Positions 48,539 through 59,166 of a stretch of DNA of 64,000 bases are shown in pieces. The stretch is from Sergeia podlipaevii (taxonomy: Eukaryota; Euglenozoa; Kinetoplastea; Trypanosomatida; Trypanosomatidae). Numbering within the stretch: position 1 is the stretch's first letter; every line of letters starts with the position of its first letter. The DNA lies in NCBI GenBank assembly GCA_030849805.1, contig JASANZ010002240.1, positions 31,159 to 95,158 on the forward strand. Reading direction: 5' to 3'. The position numbers and the translations under genes are program-made. A model generated the notes under the pieces. That model ran no database searches, was not told where the DNA came from, and was given only the letters and a program-made list of their open reading frames with translations.

Positions 48539-51500
48539 CTATAGGAAAAATCGCTTGTCCAAAAGCGTCTTGCGACTCAAGTTCGCCACGCCCTCGTTGC
48601 GGCGATAGTAGCTAAATACAATCTCCACCACAAACGTCAGCACAGCCGCTGCATATACGTTGTGAAGAGAGGCGTCAATGGCAGCAAACAACGCGGCGTA
48701 GAGAATGAACAAGTTTTTATCTAGACCACACATGAGTACGCGATCAAGAGAGATCTTGTCATCCATAAAAAAAATATCTTTACTACCATAATCACCGCTC
48801 TGGGGGCCATTCATGTACATGATGTTTGGCGGGAAATCGATCATATGTTGCAGTGGAAACTTCACCATAAGTGTCGTCTCCGCCTTTTGAACGCAAAGCT
48901 GGAAAGCGCGGTTTATCCGGTCTTTGATAGCAATGACAGCTGGGGAATGCTGTTTGGCAAATTTGCCAAAAAGAAAGTCAAGGTAGTGCCATCTTTGGGC
49001 ATGGGAAGTTGTTTTCATGTTCTTTAAGCGCCGCGCCTTTGCGGCGGCCTGGGAAGAGTGGCCAGGCTTTTCTTTTGCTTTGGCAAGCGCCGCTGCGACG
49101 TCTGCGCGCTGCTGCTCCATCTGCATTTCTGCGTAACATAGCAGTAGGTATTCGTGTGTATACGGGCCAAGAAACACCTCGAAGGTCTGGCACTTACTCT
49201 GGCCGCCAAGACCTCGTACGGGCAGGTTACCCTGAGATTCAAGCTCAAGATACTGCTGGTACTCCTCCATGCTAACGTCGGCATGTGCGTGGATGGACTG
49301 ACCGTGAATGTAAAAGCCCCACTGAGGCTCGAGTAACACCATCACTGACAAATTGGACACAGAGCAGAAATCAATGAACACCTCGACAGGGTCCACTACA
49401 AGCCGGTAGTAAATGTGATATTCAAGAAGGTAAATCACAAGTGACACTGCACACCAAAAGAAGGTGTCCACCGCTATGCGAAGGGTGTCAAAAACGACAG
49501 CGGTGGGGTCCGCACGCACCGTGCCTAGCGGGATACTCAATGACAAGTTCAAATAGCCAAGGCCAACAAGGAAAAGAAGAATAATGGTTATGGTGAAAAG
49601 TGGGTGCCAGTGCCGCAGCATCTGCAGTTCATTTAGCTCATTCGCAAGGAAAGCACTGCGCCACATGCTAACAGGGACCATCTTGTTTTCACGTAGCAAC
49701 TGACCCTTGCTGCGTTCCCAGTCAATGATAAAATAACTGGCGTTGCACTGCTCCACGAGACCATAAAGCACCGCAACTGCCTTGGTAACAATTGCTACAT
49801 AGAGCATATCGCACACGTACACATCCTTCTCCTGTATAGCAACACTCAGCCAGTATTGTGACTTGTACGCAATGAGCACGTACCACGAAGCTAGAGCGAC
49901 CACAACGAAGTAACAGTTGCTGATGTGATCGCATAGGTAGACGATGAAGCGAAACCCAGCACGCACATCAAGCACGAGATTCTGCCGGCGCCGCATCCAC
50001 CCGTAAGTCCGGACCCACGCTGACACAAGACAAAGACATGTAACAATAATAAGGATGATCATCATTCCAGTCGATAATGCGTTGTCACTGGGTAGGTACA
50101 GCGTCTGCACCAGCATCGGCAATGCAAACGCATCATCTGATGATGTATTTCCTTTGCTTATTTTCATTTTGGAGCCAATGCTTAGAAGCGGTTGTTGAAT
50201 CAGCGCACTGTCGACGTTCATATCTTCAGTGAACCCCGCTTCCAGGTCGCTCACAGACATCGTGCTATACTGTAGGACGAACATGGGCACTTGCAGAGTG
50301 CTCTTCTGGCCTCCGCGAGAATTGCTGCTGACAAGCAAGGTGATGGCGTGCGAAACAGCAACGCTGGCAGGTGGCTGTACGTCACTTCTGTCAACGCCGC
50401 CAACCGCAACGTTATCGTACACATAGAAACGTCGTCGCAGTCCGTTCACCGCAGGCGCTGTCGTTGAACCGCCCGGTCGATACAGCCACGAGTCATGCGT
50501 TGTCTTTGGAGCAAAAGTCGTGTGGTAGTAGTCCATGAGCACTGGCACTGGAAGCAACTTGGACGCATTATGTGGGTCAACCAGAAACAAATCATAGAAG
50601 GTTGTCTCAGGTGCCACTATCAACCATCGCCAATCAAGTGTGCACTCTACGCGTCGAGTGTCCCCTGCCTGGTAAAAAACGCTCGCTATGGGATTCGGCA
50701 GCCAGCAGGTGTTGAGCTGATCTACAACCAAAAAGTACCCAAGCCATGTCCCATTGTACGTGTAGCTAGACACCACAAAGCGTAAATGCTGCTGCGCAAG
50801 CACGTTTGAAATCACTTCGCCATCACCAAAAACATCTGCGGTGCTGGCGGTATAGTAAAGCCATGGTAACGTTTTGGGCCTCTCGCCATTGCCGTCGCCA
50901 GCAGGCGTGGCGCCATCTTTGGCGACAAGGTGAAGATAAAGTGCACACGCAGCTGACTTCTGATCGTACAACGCAACAACACACATGTTCGCAAGGCCGT
51001 TGCACGCGGTTGTATTGCCAAGCTCGCATAGCGCCGCTTTCTCGATCTCCATGATTGCGGCAGTTAAAGGCACATCTGATACAATACTTCTTAACCTATC
51101 GTAGATTGTGTCTGGTACGCAAGATCTATCAGATAGAGTTTGAAACCCCTCCATGCATACGCACTCATCTATGCTCCTTGCTTTTGCGGTCATGTACGGG
51201 TACTCGCACACGCGGCACGTCCCTGCAGCGCCGTCTGGCCCACATGCCGTGCACATCTGAGCAGAAAGCACTACAGTACCGACATAAGAAGTGAGTGCGA
51301 AGCCGTCTGGGCAGACGCACTTCGCGGTTTCCGCATCGAATGAGGCATCACTCAAGTGCAAATCTGGCAGCCGTGTATCTCCGCCGCACGGCATGCAAGA
51401 CTGACTCCAGTTCCCACCAAAAGGCTCTGTAGCTTCGAAAAAAGGCGCGCCTGAACTCACAGCCATGTTCTCTGAAGCGCAGTCCATGCACGACGCAACG

Positions 51501-51760
51501 CGACTTTCAGGGGTGTAGTGCAGCGCAAAGCCCTTGGAGCATACACAAGGAAATTCACCTGGCGCTGATGTCTTCGCCACCACAGAGTTTTCAGGGCAGC
51601 GCACGCAGCCTGATATCGCGGGATCATAGTAGTACGTATGATCGTCTACGCAGACATCGTAAGGAACTTCTGATGTCAGCATGGGTACCACCGCAAGCGC
51701 AAAGGTCACAAGTAGCAACTGCAGCACAAGCGCCGCCCCACGATGGCGTGCCAACCCCAT
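48539..51760 (-). CDS. TMEM67: Meckelin (TMEM67/MKS3)
   Basis: A 1073-residue ciliary transition-zone membrane protein. A signal peptide (VLQLLLVTFALAVVP) is followed by a large Cys-rich ectodomain with repeated C-x2-C pairs in the first 200 residues, then a beta-rich ectodomain region, then several membrane spans (the first near LSTGMMIILIIVTCLCL). Family blocks in the membrane half are conserved: FIIDWERSKGQ, SMWRSAFLANELNELQ, VFIDFCSVSNLSVMVL and GFYIHGQSIHAHADVSMEEY. In other organisms meckelin is part of the MKS module that gates the flagellar base, and trypanosomatids are flagellated, so this role is expected. The start ATG at 51760 gives a normal signal peptide. Confidence 0.93.
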   Translation of the reverse strand: MGLARHRGAALVLQLLLVTFALAVVPMLTSEVPYDVCVDDHTYYYDPAISGCVRCPENSVVAKTSAPGEFPCVCSKGFALHYTPESRVASCMDCASENMAVSSGAPFFEATEPFGGNWSQSCMPCGGDTRLPDLHLSDASFDAETAKCVCPDGFALTSYVGTVVLSAQMCTACGPDGAAGTCRVCEYPYMTAKARSIDECVCMEGFQTLSDRSCVPDTIYDRLRSIVSDVPLTAAIMEIEKAALCELGNTTACNGLANMCVVALYDQKSAACALYLHLVAKDGATPAGDGNGERPKTLPWLYYTASTADVFGDGEVISNVLAQQHLRFVVSSYTYNGTWLGYFLVVDQLNTCWLPNPIASVFYQAGDTRRVECTLDWRWLIVAPETTFYDLFLVDPHNASKLLPVPVLMDYYHTTFAPKTTHDSWLYRPGGSTTAPAVNGLRRRFYVYDNVAVGGVDRSDVQPPASVAVSHAITLLVSSNSRGGQKSTLQVPMFVLQYSTMSVSDLEAGFTEDMNVDSALIQQPLLSIGSKMKISKGNTSSDDAFALPMLVQTLYLPSDNALSTGMMIILIIVTCLCLVSAWVRTYGWMRRRQNLVLDVRAGFRFIVYLCDHISNCYFVVVALASWYVLIAYKSQYWLSVAIQEKDVYVCDMLYVAIVTKAVAVLYGLVEQCNASYFIIDWERSKGQLLRENKMVPVSMWRSAFLANELNELQMLRHWHPLFTITIILLFLVGLGYLNLSLSIPLGTVRADPTAVVFDTLRIAVDTFFWCAVSLVIYLLEYHIYYRLVVDPVEVFIDFCSVSNLSVMVLLEPQWGFYIHGQSIHAHADVSMEEYQQYLELESQGNLPVRGLGGQSKCQTFEVFLGPYTHEYLLLCYAEMQMEQQRADVAAALAKAKEKPGHSSQAAAKARRLKNMKTTSHAQRWHYLDFLFGKFAKQHSPAVIAIKDRINRAFQLCVQKAETTLMVKFPLQHMIDFPPNIMYMNGPQSGDYGSKDIFFMDDKISLDRVLMCGLDKNLFILYAALFAAIDASLHNVYAAAVLTFVVEIVFSYYRRNEGVANLSRKTLLDKRFFL

Positions 51761-51798
51761 TGTGGCACTGAAATCAGCTGCTCTATCCTCTATGGCAC

Positions 51799-51821
51799 CT
51801 TTAAAAAAAAAAAAAAAAAAA
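51799..51821 (-). promoter_or_regulatory. Predicted spliced-leader acceptor for meckelin
   Basis: On the minus strand 19 T (51821-51803) are followed by AAAG, with the first AG at 51800-51799. That is about 39 nt before the start codon at 51760. Confidence 0.5.
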
Positions 51822-52493
51822 CTTATCGCTTTCTCCTTCTATGGTAGAACAAACACAAAAGCCGATCACCGCAACGCTTGCAAGTGGCCTTTGAGCAATA
51901 GAACAAAAGAAAAGGCTATTGTACGAAGCCGAGAGCAGCTAAACCTTGTCCCAAGCACTAATCTTGTAACTTCTCCCTTCAAAATTTATAGGAAACTCTG
52001 ACGCAAAAAGGAAAAACGAACTCTACTGCTTCTATTTTTCAAGGACTATACAAGAAAAAGAAGTTCGCAAAAGTACAGATGTGCGGAAAAAGGAGAAGCG
52101 TAAAATGAACAGCACACACAAAGGGGTTAAAAACAAAAACAGCGCGCAGCAGCAGCAGAAAAAATGATATAATGATAGTAAGATATGTATCACCAAAAAA
52201 AAAGATGCGATATTAATCATTCTTTACTAATGCATCCCTTGTAGCGAGGTGGGCAACGAGCTTAGGAGCAGCAACACAACAGCATATACTCTTCTATCTG
52301 TATAGAGGGGCTTCTCACTCTCACTCACACACACGCACACATAAAGATATATGAAATCCGCATCTATGCCGTTTTATATCTCTTCAAAAGAAAGAAAAAA
52401 CAGTCATCTATATATAGAAAAAAAAAAGGAAGAAGTAATGCCCATGTTATCGTCTATACTCTTGAAGGCGAATGAGTATTGGGTCAGTTGGAA
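51822..52493. other. Intergenic spacer
   Basis: No gene was seen. AC/CT-rich patch at 52312-52340, A-runs at 52195-52203 and 52420-52429. Confidence 0.55.
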
Positions 52494-53426
52494 TCACATA
52501 AGGCACCACAGGCAAAAAGAGCCACCCTCATCTGTTGGGTTGCAGCACGCATGGCACACGCATCGACCACAGCTACTACACCACTGCATGCATGCTCTGC
52601 ACACATACGTGCTGCAAATCGTGCACCCACTATCAATTTGCGCTATGCTGCTATCAGCCAAACCAGAAACAGTCCTAGCTACCCCACAATGCGAGCAATT
52701 GCGCACAGTATCAAGCGCATTGTCATCTGCCCCTGCAGCCATGCACGCTGTTAAACTTAAGGGAATGCGTGAGACTGGACAGTCCATCTGCCGCAGGGGC
52801 ACAGGACCAAAAACACGTGGAGGAAGCGGTACAGTGACTATCACACAGCTCCACCTGTTGCGCAGCGAGTCGACAAATATACACGATGTCGTTGGCATAC
52901 TGGCCGTGGGGCATCCATATTCATTAAAAATTACCGGAAGTGGCTCTATGGTGTTTGTTGCATCAGGAACTGAAATGAGAGTGAGCTCTGCAGCAAGTAG
53001 CCGCGCAAGCTGAGAAACCCTACACATTGGCGCGCACGAGCACGAAAACGGACCGTGAACGGGGCATGCAGAATTCGTGTAGCCTGCCAGGAGTCGGTCG
53101 CATGCAGTGTCATTACAGGCAAGCTGCAACGACAGTGTATCATGGCCATCGGAAGAAACAATTACTGGTGAAAAGAAAAAGCTTAACGCAGGGAATGCAC
53201 TCGCGTTGAAGAAGCCATCATTCCCAATGGGCTCCTCACGAAGAGCAATACACGCAGAGCCATCATTTTCGCCTTCTCTCCAGCATGCACGTACGCGCCG
53301 TAGACGGTACGGGGCAATTCCGTTGCGGTGGTACGTCTCACTCAACACCTGTGGAACAAGGATGATATCTTCGTGTTCAACCTCTAGCTCCCGTTGCCGT
53401 TTTCTCGAACCAATAAAAGAGATCAT
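52494..53426 (-). CDS. Siva-like cysteine-rich zinc-binding protein
   Basis: A 310-residue protein whose last ~68 residues are densely Cys-rich: CSHCG, then CTICSTYVCRACMQWC, CSSCGRCVCHAC and CLWC. The spacing of these C-x2-C pairs follows the C-terminal zinc-binding region of Siva (SIVA1), a small apoptosis-linked adaptor. The first 240 residues are a mixed alpha/beta sequence with its own Cys pairs (CPVHGPFSCSCAPMC) and no recognised family, and this is longer than animal Siva. Trypanosomatids lack the death receptors Siva binds elsewhere, so any function would be different. An alternative is an unrelated zinc-ribbon/RING-like protein. The start ATG at 53426 is the first in the frame (MISFIGSRKRQ, basic). 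Confidence 0.55.
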   Translation of the reverse strand: MISFIGSRKRQRELEVEHEDIILVPQVLSETYHRNGIAPYRLRRVRACWREGENDGSACIALREEPIGNDGFFNASAFPALSFFFSPVIVSSDGHDTLSLQLACNDTACDRLLAGYTNSACPVHGPFSCSCAPMCRVSQLARLLAAELTLISVPDATNTIEPLPVIFNEYGCPTASMPTTSCIFVDSLRNRWSCVIVTVPLPPRVFGPVPLRQMDCPVSRIPLSLTACMAAGADDNALDTVRNCSHCGVARTVSGLADSSIAQIDSGCTICSTYVCRACMQWCSSCGRCVCHACCNPTDEGGSFCLWCLM

Positions 53427-54023
53427 GGCCTTAATTTTGAAAAATGCTCAATAAAAAAAAAAATGATTATAAAGAGCTAAACTCAAAAAGGCAAACTAGC
53501 TAAGATATAGCCGCTAGATACTACCATTCCAAATGCACAAGAGTTGACCGTCTGCACCGCCTCTCGACAATAAACGGCTGTAACTTGAAGTATGTCACAC
53601 GTGAAAAGGATCTGGAAGCAAAAGTATCCAGAAGGCAAAAAAAAGAAGGGAGACAAAATAGAAGTCGTCAAAAAAAAAAAGCAGTGTTCTTTCAGTAAAA
53701 ACGTTTTGCTTTTAGGCGAAAAAGAAAGTTAGCTCTACAACCAGAAGGCAAAAAAAAAAAGCTGATAATACTCTTGTTTGCTGCTCGAAACTGACTCTAA
53801 ATCAACACATCTAATAGCTGCAAATCAGAAAAGACAAGACCTCAATTCTGCACTCTACGTCTACACAAAAGAGCCAATTCGCAGCAGTTATCCATAAAAC
53901 AGAGCTGTACCACCTGTTTAACAAGCTACATAGCATTAAACTTAATCGCGCACATCTTATAAAGCACGGGGGGAAAAGTGTCACAACAACAACAAAAAAA
54001 AAAAAAATCATGAAGATCACCCA
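53427..54023. other. Intergenic spacer
   Basis: No gene was called. Two stretches (about 53500-53640 and 53800-53960) are less A-rich than usual spacers but show no coding or snoRNA signature that holds up. A-runs at 53452-53463, 53671-53680 and 53993-54007. Confidence 0.45.
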
Positions 54024-55028
54024 TCACAGCTGCGACAGTACATTCTGCACAAGGTCTTCACGTGCAATAGGTGACGCTGCACGGTACAATCGCAGTAGCG
54101 TCACCAGAGTAGTAAGGTTATGTATGGTCAGCAAGATAATACTATTCATCTCCTGCACAGTAAGTAAGTGGTGAATATAGGCACGACAGTGACGCTGGCA
54201 CGTGTAGCACGTGCAGCCCTCCCCTAGATGAGCGATGTCCAGTGCAAAACCCCCGTCATTGAGATCCAGCAACGCTGAATTGCCTATGAAAGTAGGTTTA
54301 CTATTGCAAAACGACAACGTGAGGGCAATCCCCTTCTCAGCCAGTGCCCAAGGTAGAGGGCATTCAATAAGCTGCACACCACCATGAAGCGCGGCCAATA
54401 ATGCGGGAAGAGACTGCGCACAGCACATCGACTGCAAAGTTGCAGAAAAGTGAACACTCTCTAAGTTTTGCGCAAACTCGAGCGCGTTTTCTCCGAGAGG
54501 CATCACATCCACGTACACAGCATCACAGTTGGGAAAAGACGCAGAAAGCGGCTTAAGTACCGTGCACTCGTCTTCGCGCACCGTGGCGGCATTCCACGAC
54601 TCTGTCCTCGCCACAGCTACGCGCCGCTTCTTCGATTGGGGTTCTTGCAAAGAAACGGTGTCGTACATACCGACTGCAACGGAAGGTTTCAACGCTGCAA
54701 TTGTTGCCTTCCACTTATCGTGCGATATTGCAACACGACCGCGGCCATAATCACCAAAAATACCCTTGTCAGATGCTGGTGCGTTTGAGTGAAGGCCCTG
54801 AAGCGCGCTTCGTATGGTCAAAACAGTAGTGAATCCGCCAAGGCCGCAAAAATCTGCGTAGGTGATGCCAGCCTCGCTACACGGCACAACAAATTCCTGC
54901 GCCTCAAACACTGACAGACTGATAACGCGCTCTTCTGGTAAGAGAATACTCCTCGCCTGTGCTGGTGTTAGGTTTGGCACAGAGCCTTTTCTTGAGGGGA
55001 TCACCAGCACCGGGCCAGACAATGGCAT
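54024..55028 (-). CDS. QTRT2: Queuine tRNA-ribosyltransferase accessory subunit 2
   Basis: A 334-residue TGT-family protein. It follows QTRT2 along its length: a G-S-V-P-x-L-T block at the N-terminus (RKGSVPNLTPAQA), a barrel segment with GVQLIECPLPWALAEKGIAL, and the zinc site CTCYTC followed by RAYIHHLLTVQEMNS and a His in LLTIHNL (C-x-C-x2-C-x~28-H). The D-S-G-G-F-Q nucleophile block of the catalytic subunit is not seen; QTRT2 is the non-catalytic partner of QTRT1 in eukaryotes, and together they insert queuine at position 34 of GUN-anticodon tRNAs. The open frame extends 95 codons upstream through basic and Phe-rich sequence that is really a pyrimidine tract, so the ATG at 55028 (MPLSGPVLVIPS) is used. 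Confidence 0.85.
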   Translation of the reverse strand: MPLSGPVLVIPSRKGSVPNLTPAQARSILLPEERVISLSVFEAQEFVVPCSEAGITYADFCGLGGFTTVLTIRSALQGLHSNAPASDKGIFGDYGRGRVAISHDKWKATIAALKPSVAVGMYDTVSLQEPQSKKRRVAVARTESWNAATVREDECTVLKPLSASFPNCDAVYVDVMPLGENALEFAQNLESVHFSATLQSMCCAQSLPALLAALHGGVQLIECPLPWALAEKGIALTLSFCNSKPTFIGNSALLDLNDGGFALDIAHLGEGCTCYTCQRHCRAYIHHLLTVQEMNSIILLTIHNLTTLVTLLRLYRAASPIAREDLVQNVLSQL

Positions 55029-55077
55029 ATCCCTCAACCTTGTGGAAAGCAAAAAAAAAATAAGATACTTTCTTCCA

Positions 55078-55096
55078 CTACAAACAAAAAAAAAAG
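55078..55096 (-). promoter_or_regulatory. Predicted spliced-leader acceptor for QTRT2
   Basis: On the minus strand a T-run ending GTTTGTAG has its AG at 55079-55078. A second T-run and AG lie closer to the start codon (about 55049-55035), so the exact site is uncertain. Both exclude the upstream extension of the frame. Confidence 0.4.
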
Positions 55097-55563
55097 AAAT
55101 GAGGGAGAGAAAAAAAAGAAAAAAAAGGTGCAAGAATAGTAGAAAAAAAGCATGTAATGCATTCGATGCTTGAAAAAAAAAAAAATGACGCAACAGAAAT
55201 AAACGCCTTTTACGAGAGATGCTTACGCATTGCCTCCATAAAGGTTGCAGCTGATCAGCCGCACACTCCTTGTAAAGAACCTTTGATGTACAGGCCTCCC
55301 TACGTAGACTCACACCAAGTAAAATTACTCATACTTATACAATGAATAGATTCATATTTATATCAACTGGGTACCCCACGCTCTGAAAGGGAAAAAAGCT
55401 CAGTGGCTTCTCTGTATCAAAATGAGTTTTCTATGATGGTTGCACACATAAATTGAAATAATCCTAATAATAATTGCACCCTTTAACTCAGTGCATTCCC
55501 CTCTATGATCTGACGGTATTTCTATGTGATGTGACAGGCGCGTGCTGATTAGACCAGCAAATA
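55097..55563. other. Intergenic spacer
   Basis: Nothing was recognised. Purine-rich A/G tract at 55083-55127 and an A-run at 55173-55185. Confidence 0.6.
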
Positions 55564-58500
55564 TCATGCCGCCTCGTCATCTTCGCGAGCTCGCTTACCC
55601 TCAGCAGCTGCTTGTTTGAGCAAGTAAATGCCTTCATCCATTGAGATACGCTGAATGCGGCTCACCTTGTTGCGGAAGAAAATCCCAAAGATATTGTCAG
55701 CAACCGAAAGCATCTCTGTTTTGAACGAGGCTACCAAAAATTGACAGTCTGCGGATTGCTTCTGAATCATGTTCGCCACAGCTGCACGATATTCAGCATC
55801 CAAGGCAGCATCAATCTCGTCGAACAGGTAAAAAGGAGCTGGATCACATCGTTGAATAGCAAAGATAAGCGCTAGCGCAACCAGAGACTTCTGGCCACCG
55901 CTTAGCTGCTCAAGTTCGCTGATAGCATTGCCAACACCAAAAGATACCCGAATACGAACTGCCATGTATGGATCTTCGCCGGCGACACCTTCTGCTGGGC
56001 GGACAAGCTGGAGCTCAGCAATGCTGTCCTCGGCGCCCGCAAGCTCTTTAAATACCTGCTCAAACTGAAATTGAATCTGCTTATATGTTCGCTCAATCGC
56101 CTCATCTTTTTTCCGGTCGAGATGATCGATCAGTTCATTGATGCTCATCAGTTCCTGGTTGAGTGTCGATCGCTGGCTCACAAGATCATTCTTGGTCTCA
56201 AGAAGAACTGTATGCTGATCCAGCGCCTTTCGATTCACGTGGGAAAAGCGTTTCAAGTCCTCGTTCACGCGCTTTAAATGAAACATAAGCTTTCCGATAG
56301 AACTTCCCACGTACTTTTCAGCACCTCTTGGAATCACGCCAAGCTTCCGCAGTTTGTGAGTTGCGTCATCGCGACGCTGCAAAAGCAAACTTCGTTGCAG
56401 CTCCATCTTCTCAACGCTATCTTTGCGCTCTTGAAGACGCAAAGTCGTAGAAAATCGCTTGCTGGAAAGTTTCTCCACAAGTGTCTGTGCACTTTGCTTC
56501 TCTTTCGTGGCCACATCAATTGCTCCTTCAATTTTAGCCAGACGCTCAGTTAATGATGAAATCTCCACCAACACGGCCGATTTTTCTGTATTCATTTCCT
56601 GATCGGCTCGCTTCGACCAGCCAAGTTCCCGGATTCGGTCCTTCACAATCGTCACACGACGCTCTAAGTGTTGAGCGCTGTCTTCGAGCAGCTGTACCTC
56701 AGTTGCCAGCTGAACAACTTCACCTTGCATAGTAGCAGCAGCCTTCTTTGACTCTGCAGTCTCCATAATTAATCTCTCTAGTTGCACTTCATCTTCAGCG
56801 CTCCAACTGGTTTTAAATTCTTCCTTCACATCCAACTGCAATCGTTTGATGAGAACCTTGGTGTTCGCCACCGCCTTCTCGTGTGTGCGCTTCGCCGAAA
56901 TGAGACTATCACGTTCAGTAGTCAAACGGTTAATTCGCTCCTCAAGAAGTCGTACCTCTCGGAGGTTGGCATCCACCGTCTTTTCCTCAGACACCGTCTG
57001 ATTTCGCAGTGTCTCCAGTTCATTAAGAACATCAGTGATGCGCTGCTCCACAAATGCAACTTTCTGACACATCCCATCCAGCGTGGCCCGCTCAGACGCA
57101 ACGCTGACACCAAGCTCCCTCTCCTTTGCGTACGCTGGCAACTTCATGTTACCCTTATCGATAAAACCCCCGGTAATGCCGCCCTTGCGCGCCAGTTGGT
57201 CACCGTCGAGGGTAACAACATCACACTGCAGTTCCTTTACATACCTTGCGGCTACGTCAAGAGTGGCTACAACCGCCGTTCGGCCAAATACCTCAGAAAG
57301 TACACCGTTAAATTTTGCATCAAAAGCAAGTTTTGACATAAGCGGCGAGCACTCTGCCGTAGAGGGAATAGTTTTCCGTGTGGCATTGCATGTATCCATA
57401 GGAAAAAAGGAGACGCGCCCCGGCTTCTTCCTTTTGTTCATCTCCGAGAGCAAGCGAGCGCTTGTATCAAAAGAATCAACAACGATATGAAATAATGTAT
57501 TTCCTGCAGTAATCTCCACCGCTGTCTCAAAACCCGCTTCCACCTGAATTAAATCAATCACAGGCCCAAAAACGCGTTTTTTCATGGCAGTGTTGCCAGC
57601 TTCAGAAAGAATTTCATCAAGAGACTGAAGTCCTTGGCGAATGTCGTAGCGCACGGAGCGCTCCAGATGGAGCCTTGCGCGCTGGTGCTGCTCTTCAAGA
57701 CGCTGAACAACATTTTCCTTCTCATGGACCACTTGCCACAGCTGGCGACGCTCACGATTGAGCTGATCACGGCTTTTCAGCACATCAGCAATTTTTATAT
57801 CATGAGACGTCATGGTCTTTTCGACATTGCGCGTGCTTGTTTCTCTGTCAATGCGCTTCGATTTCTCCTCTTCAATCTTTCCATCGAGAACAACAATCTG
57901 CTCCTCCAGTCGTCTCAACTCCTCCAGAGTGTCTGTGGTGATCTTCGTGTTTGACGCAATTTCTTGAGTGATCCACTCATCGCGGGCTGCCTTTGTCTTG
58001 TACAGCTTCGTACGACTGCGCTTTTCCTGCATTCGTTCTAGAGTGTGAAGCTGTTCTGTGGCCTTCATTAATTTGTCTTGTCCTTTTTGCTCCAATGTAG
58101 CCAATCGCTGACGCTTCTCCTTCGCCTCCTGCTTTGTTTTCGCACTGGACGCGTCAAGTTCAATGAGTTCCTTCGACAAAAGGGCGCGCTCACGCTCATT
58201 GCGGCTCAGCTTTCCAGCTGCATGATTCACATCAAGCTCCATGACCGCCTGCTTTCGATTGAGAGCCGCGGCCTCCTGTTCAATGACCTTCTTTTCCGAT
58301 TCCAGTCGCGCAATGCTTAAGGAAAGCTCAGATATCTTTTGTGTGTGAGCAACAATCTCCTGTTCAGACACCACCTCAGAGTCCTGATTTTCGTTCAAAA
58401 ATGCAACCTGTGCGCTCCACTCCTTTTCCAACTTCTCCAGGTGCCCTTTGGCACTCTCCAACTCTGCAGAAAAAATGCAGTACTCAATGCACTTCTTCTC

Positions 58501-59166
58501 ATTGTCAGATTCCTGAAATTCCTTCAGTTCTGCGGTCTCGCTTTCAAGATCCCGCAAACGCTTTTCCAACTGAGAAATTGAATCGTCAATCTGCTTCTGC
58601 TTCCCCTCAGTTTCAGCAAGAATCTTCTCACTCTCACTGCGGCGAGCCTCGTACACCTTTGTGCCAGCAACTTCCTTGATAACATGATACCGATCTTCTT
58701 CACTCATGTTTGCCAGGTTTACGATCTTTCCTTGCTCAACAATGTAGTATGGGTTGCTGGACGACAACCCCGCGCTCTGCAACAGTTTGTGGACCTCATC
58801 CGCAGAGAATCTACGGTCATTGACACGAAATTCATCTTGCTTAAGCCCAACTGTGCGACGAATCCGCACCTCCGGTTCTGTTGCCCGACCAGGAATTACA
58901 AGGCGTCCATCCTTGTTGTCAAAAACAATTTCGACATAAATAGAGAGAGCTGCACGCCCACTACCGACGTGAAATAGCTCCTTGCGATCAGCAGCCCTCA
59001 AGTTCGCAAATTTCTCACTGAGGACAAATTGCACCGCAGTAAAAAAATTTGATTTACCAGATCCGTTCTTTCCTACGATCACGTTTGTCTTAGAAGACAG
59101 GCCCTCAGGGAAAGACTGCTCTCTATATGAACGAAACCCCGAAATGATGATGTTTTTGATAAACAT
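55564..59166 (-). CDS. SMC3: Structural maintenance of chromosomes protein 3 (cohesin)
   Basis: A 1200-residue SMC protein of typical length. The N-terminal ATPase lobe starts MFIKNIIISGFRSYRE with Walker A VGKNGSGKSN near residue 32-41, followed by LSEKFANLRAADRKELFHVG. Two long coiled coils flank a hinge near 520-670 (VFGPVIDLIQVE, then AVEITAGNTLFHIVVD). The C-terminal lobe has the signature LSGGQKSLVALALIFA and Walker B FYLFDEIDAALDAEYR. The N-terminal wording F-x-S-Y-x-[DE] and the D-A-x-Y-R-x-A-V-A block mark it as SMC3 rather than SMC1, 2 or 4. It forms the cohesin ring with SMC1 and holds sister chromatids. It is the first minus-strand gene after the strand switch. The start ATG at 59166 needs no adjustment. 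Confidence 0.95.
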   Translation of the reverse strand: MFIKNIIISGFRSYREQSFPEGLSSKTNVIVGKNGSGKSNFFTAVQFVLSEKFANLRAADRKELFHVGSGRAALSIYVEIVFDNKDGRLVIPGRATEPEVRIRRTVGLKQDEFRVNDRRFSADEVHKLLQSAGLSSSNPYYIVEQGKIVNLANMSEEDRYHVIKEVAGTKVYEARRSESEKILAETEGKQKQIDDSISQLEKRLRDLESETAELKEFQESDNEKKCIEYCIFSAELESAKGHLEKLEKEWSAQVAFLNENQDSEVVSEQEIVAHTQKISELSLSIARLESEKKVIEQEAAALNRKQAVMELDVNHAAGKLSRNERERALLSKELIELDASSAKTKQEAKEKRQRLATLEQKGQDKLMKATEQLHTLERMQEKRSRTKLYKTKAARDEWITQEIASNTKITTDTLEELRRLEEQIVVLDGKIEEEKSKRIDRETSTRNVEKTMTSHDIKIADVLKSRDQLNRERRQLWQVVHEKENVVQRLEEQHQRARLHLERSVRYDIRQGLQSLDEILSEAGNTAMKKRVFGPVIDLIQVEAGFETAVEITAGNTLFHIVVDSFDTSARLLSEMNKRKKPGRVSFFPMDTCNATRKTIPSTAECSPLMSKLAFDAKFNGVLSEVFGRTAVVATLDVAARYVKELQCDVVTLDGDQLARKGGITGGFIDKGNMKLPAYAKERELGVSVASERATLDGMCQKVAFVEQRITDVLNELETLRNQTVSEEKTVDANLREVRLLEERINRLTTERDSLISAKRTHEKAVANTKVLIKRLQLDVKEEFKTSWSAEDEVQLERLIMETAESKKAAATMQGEVVQLATEVQLLEDSAQHLERRVTIVKDRIRELGWSKRADQEMNTEKSAVLVEISSLTERLAKIEGAIDVATKEKQSAQTLVEKLSSKRFSTTLRLQERKDSVEKMELQRSLLLQRRDDATHKLRKLGVIPRGAEKYVGSSIGKLMFHLKRVNEDLKRFSHVNRKALDQHTVLLETKNDLVSQRSTLNQELMSINELIDHLDRKKDEAIERTYKQIQFQFEQVFKELAGAEDSIAELQLVRPAEGVAGEDPYMAVRIRVSFGVGNAISELEQLSGGQKSLVALALIFAIQRCDPAPFYLFDEIDAALDAEYRAAVANMIQKQSADCQFLVASFKTEMLSVADNIFGIFFRNKVSRIQRISMDEGIYLLKQAAAEGKRAREDDEAA

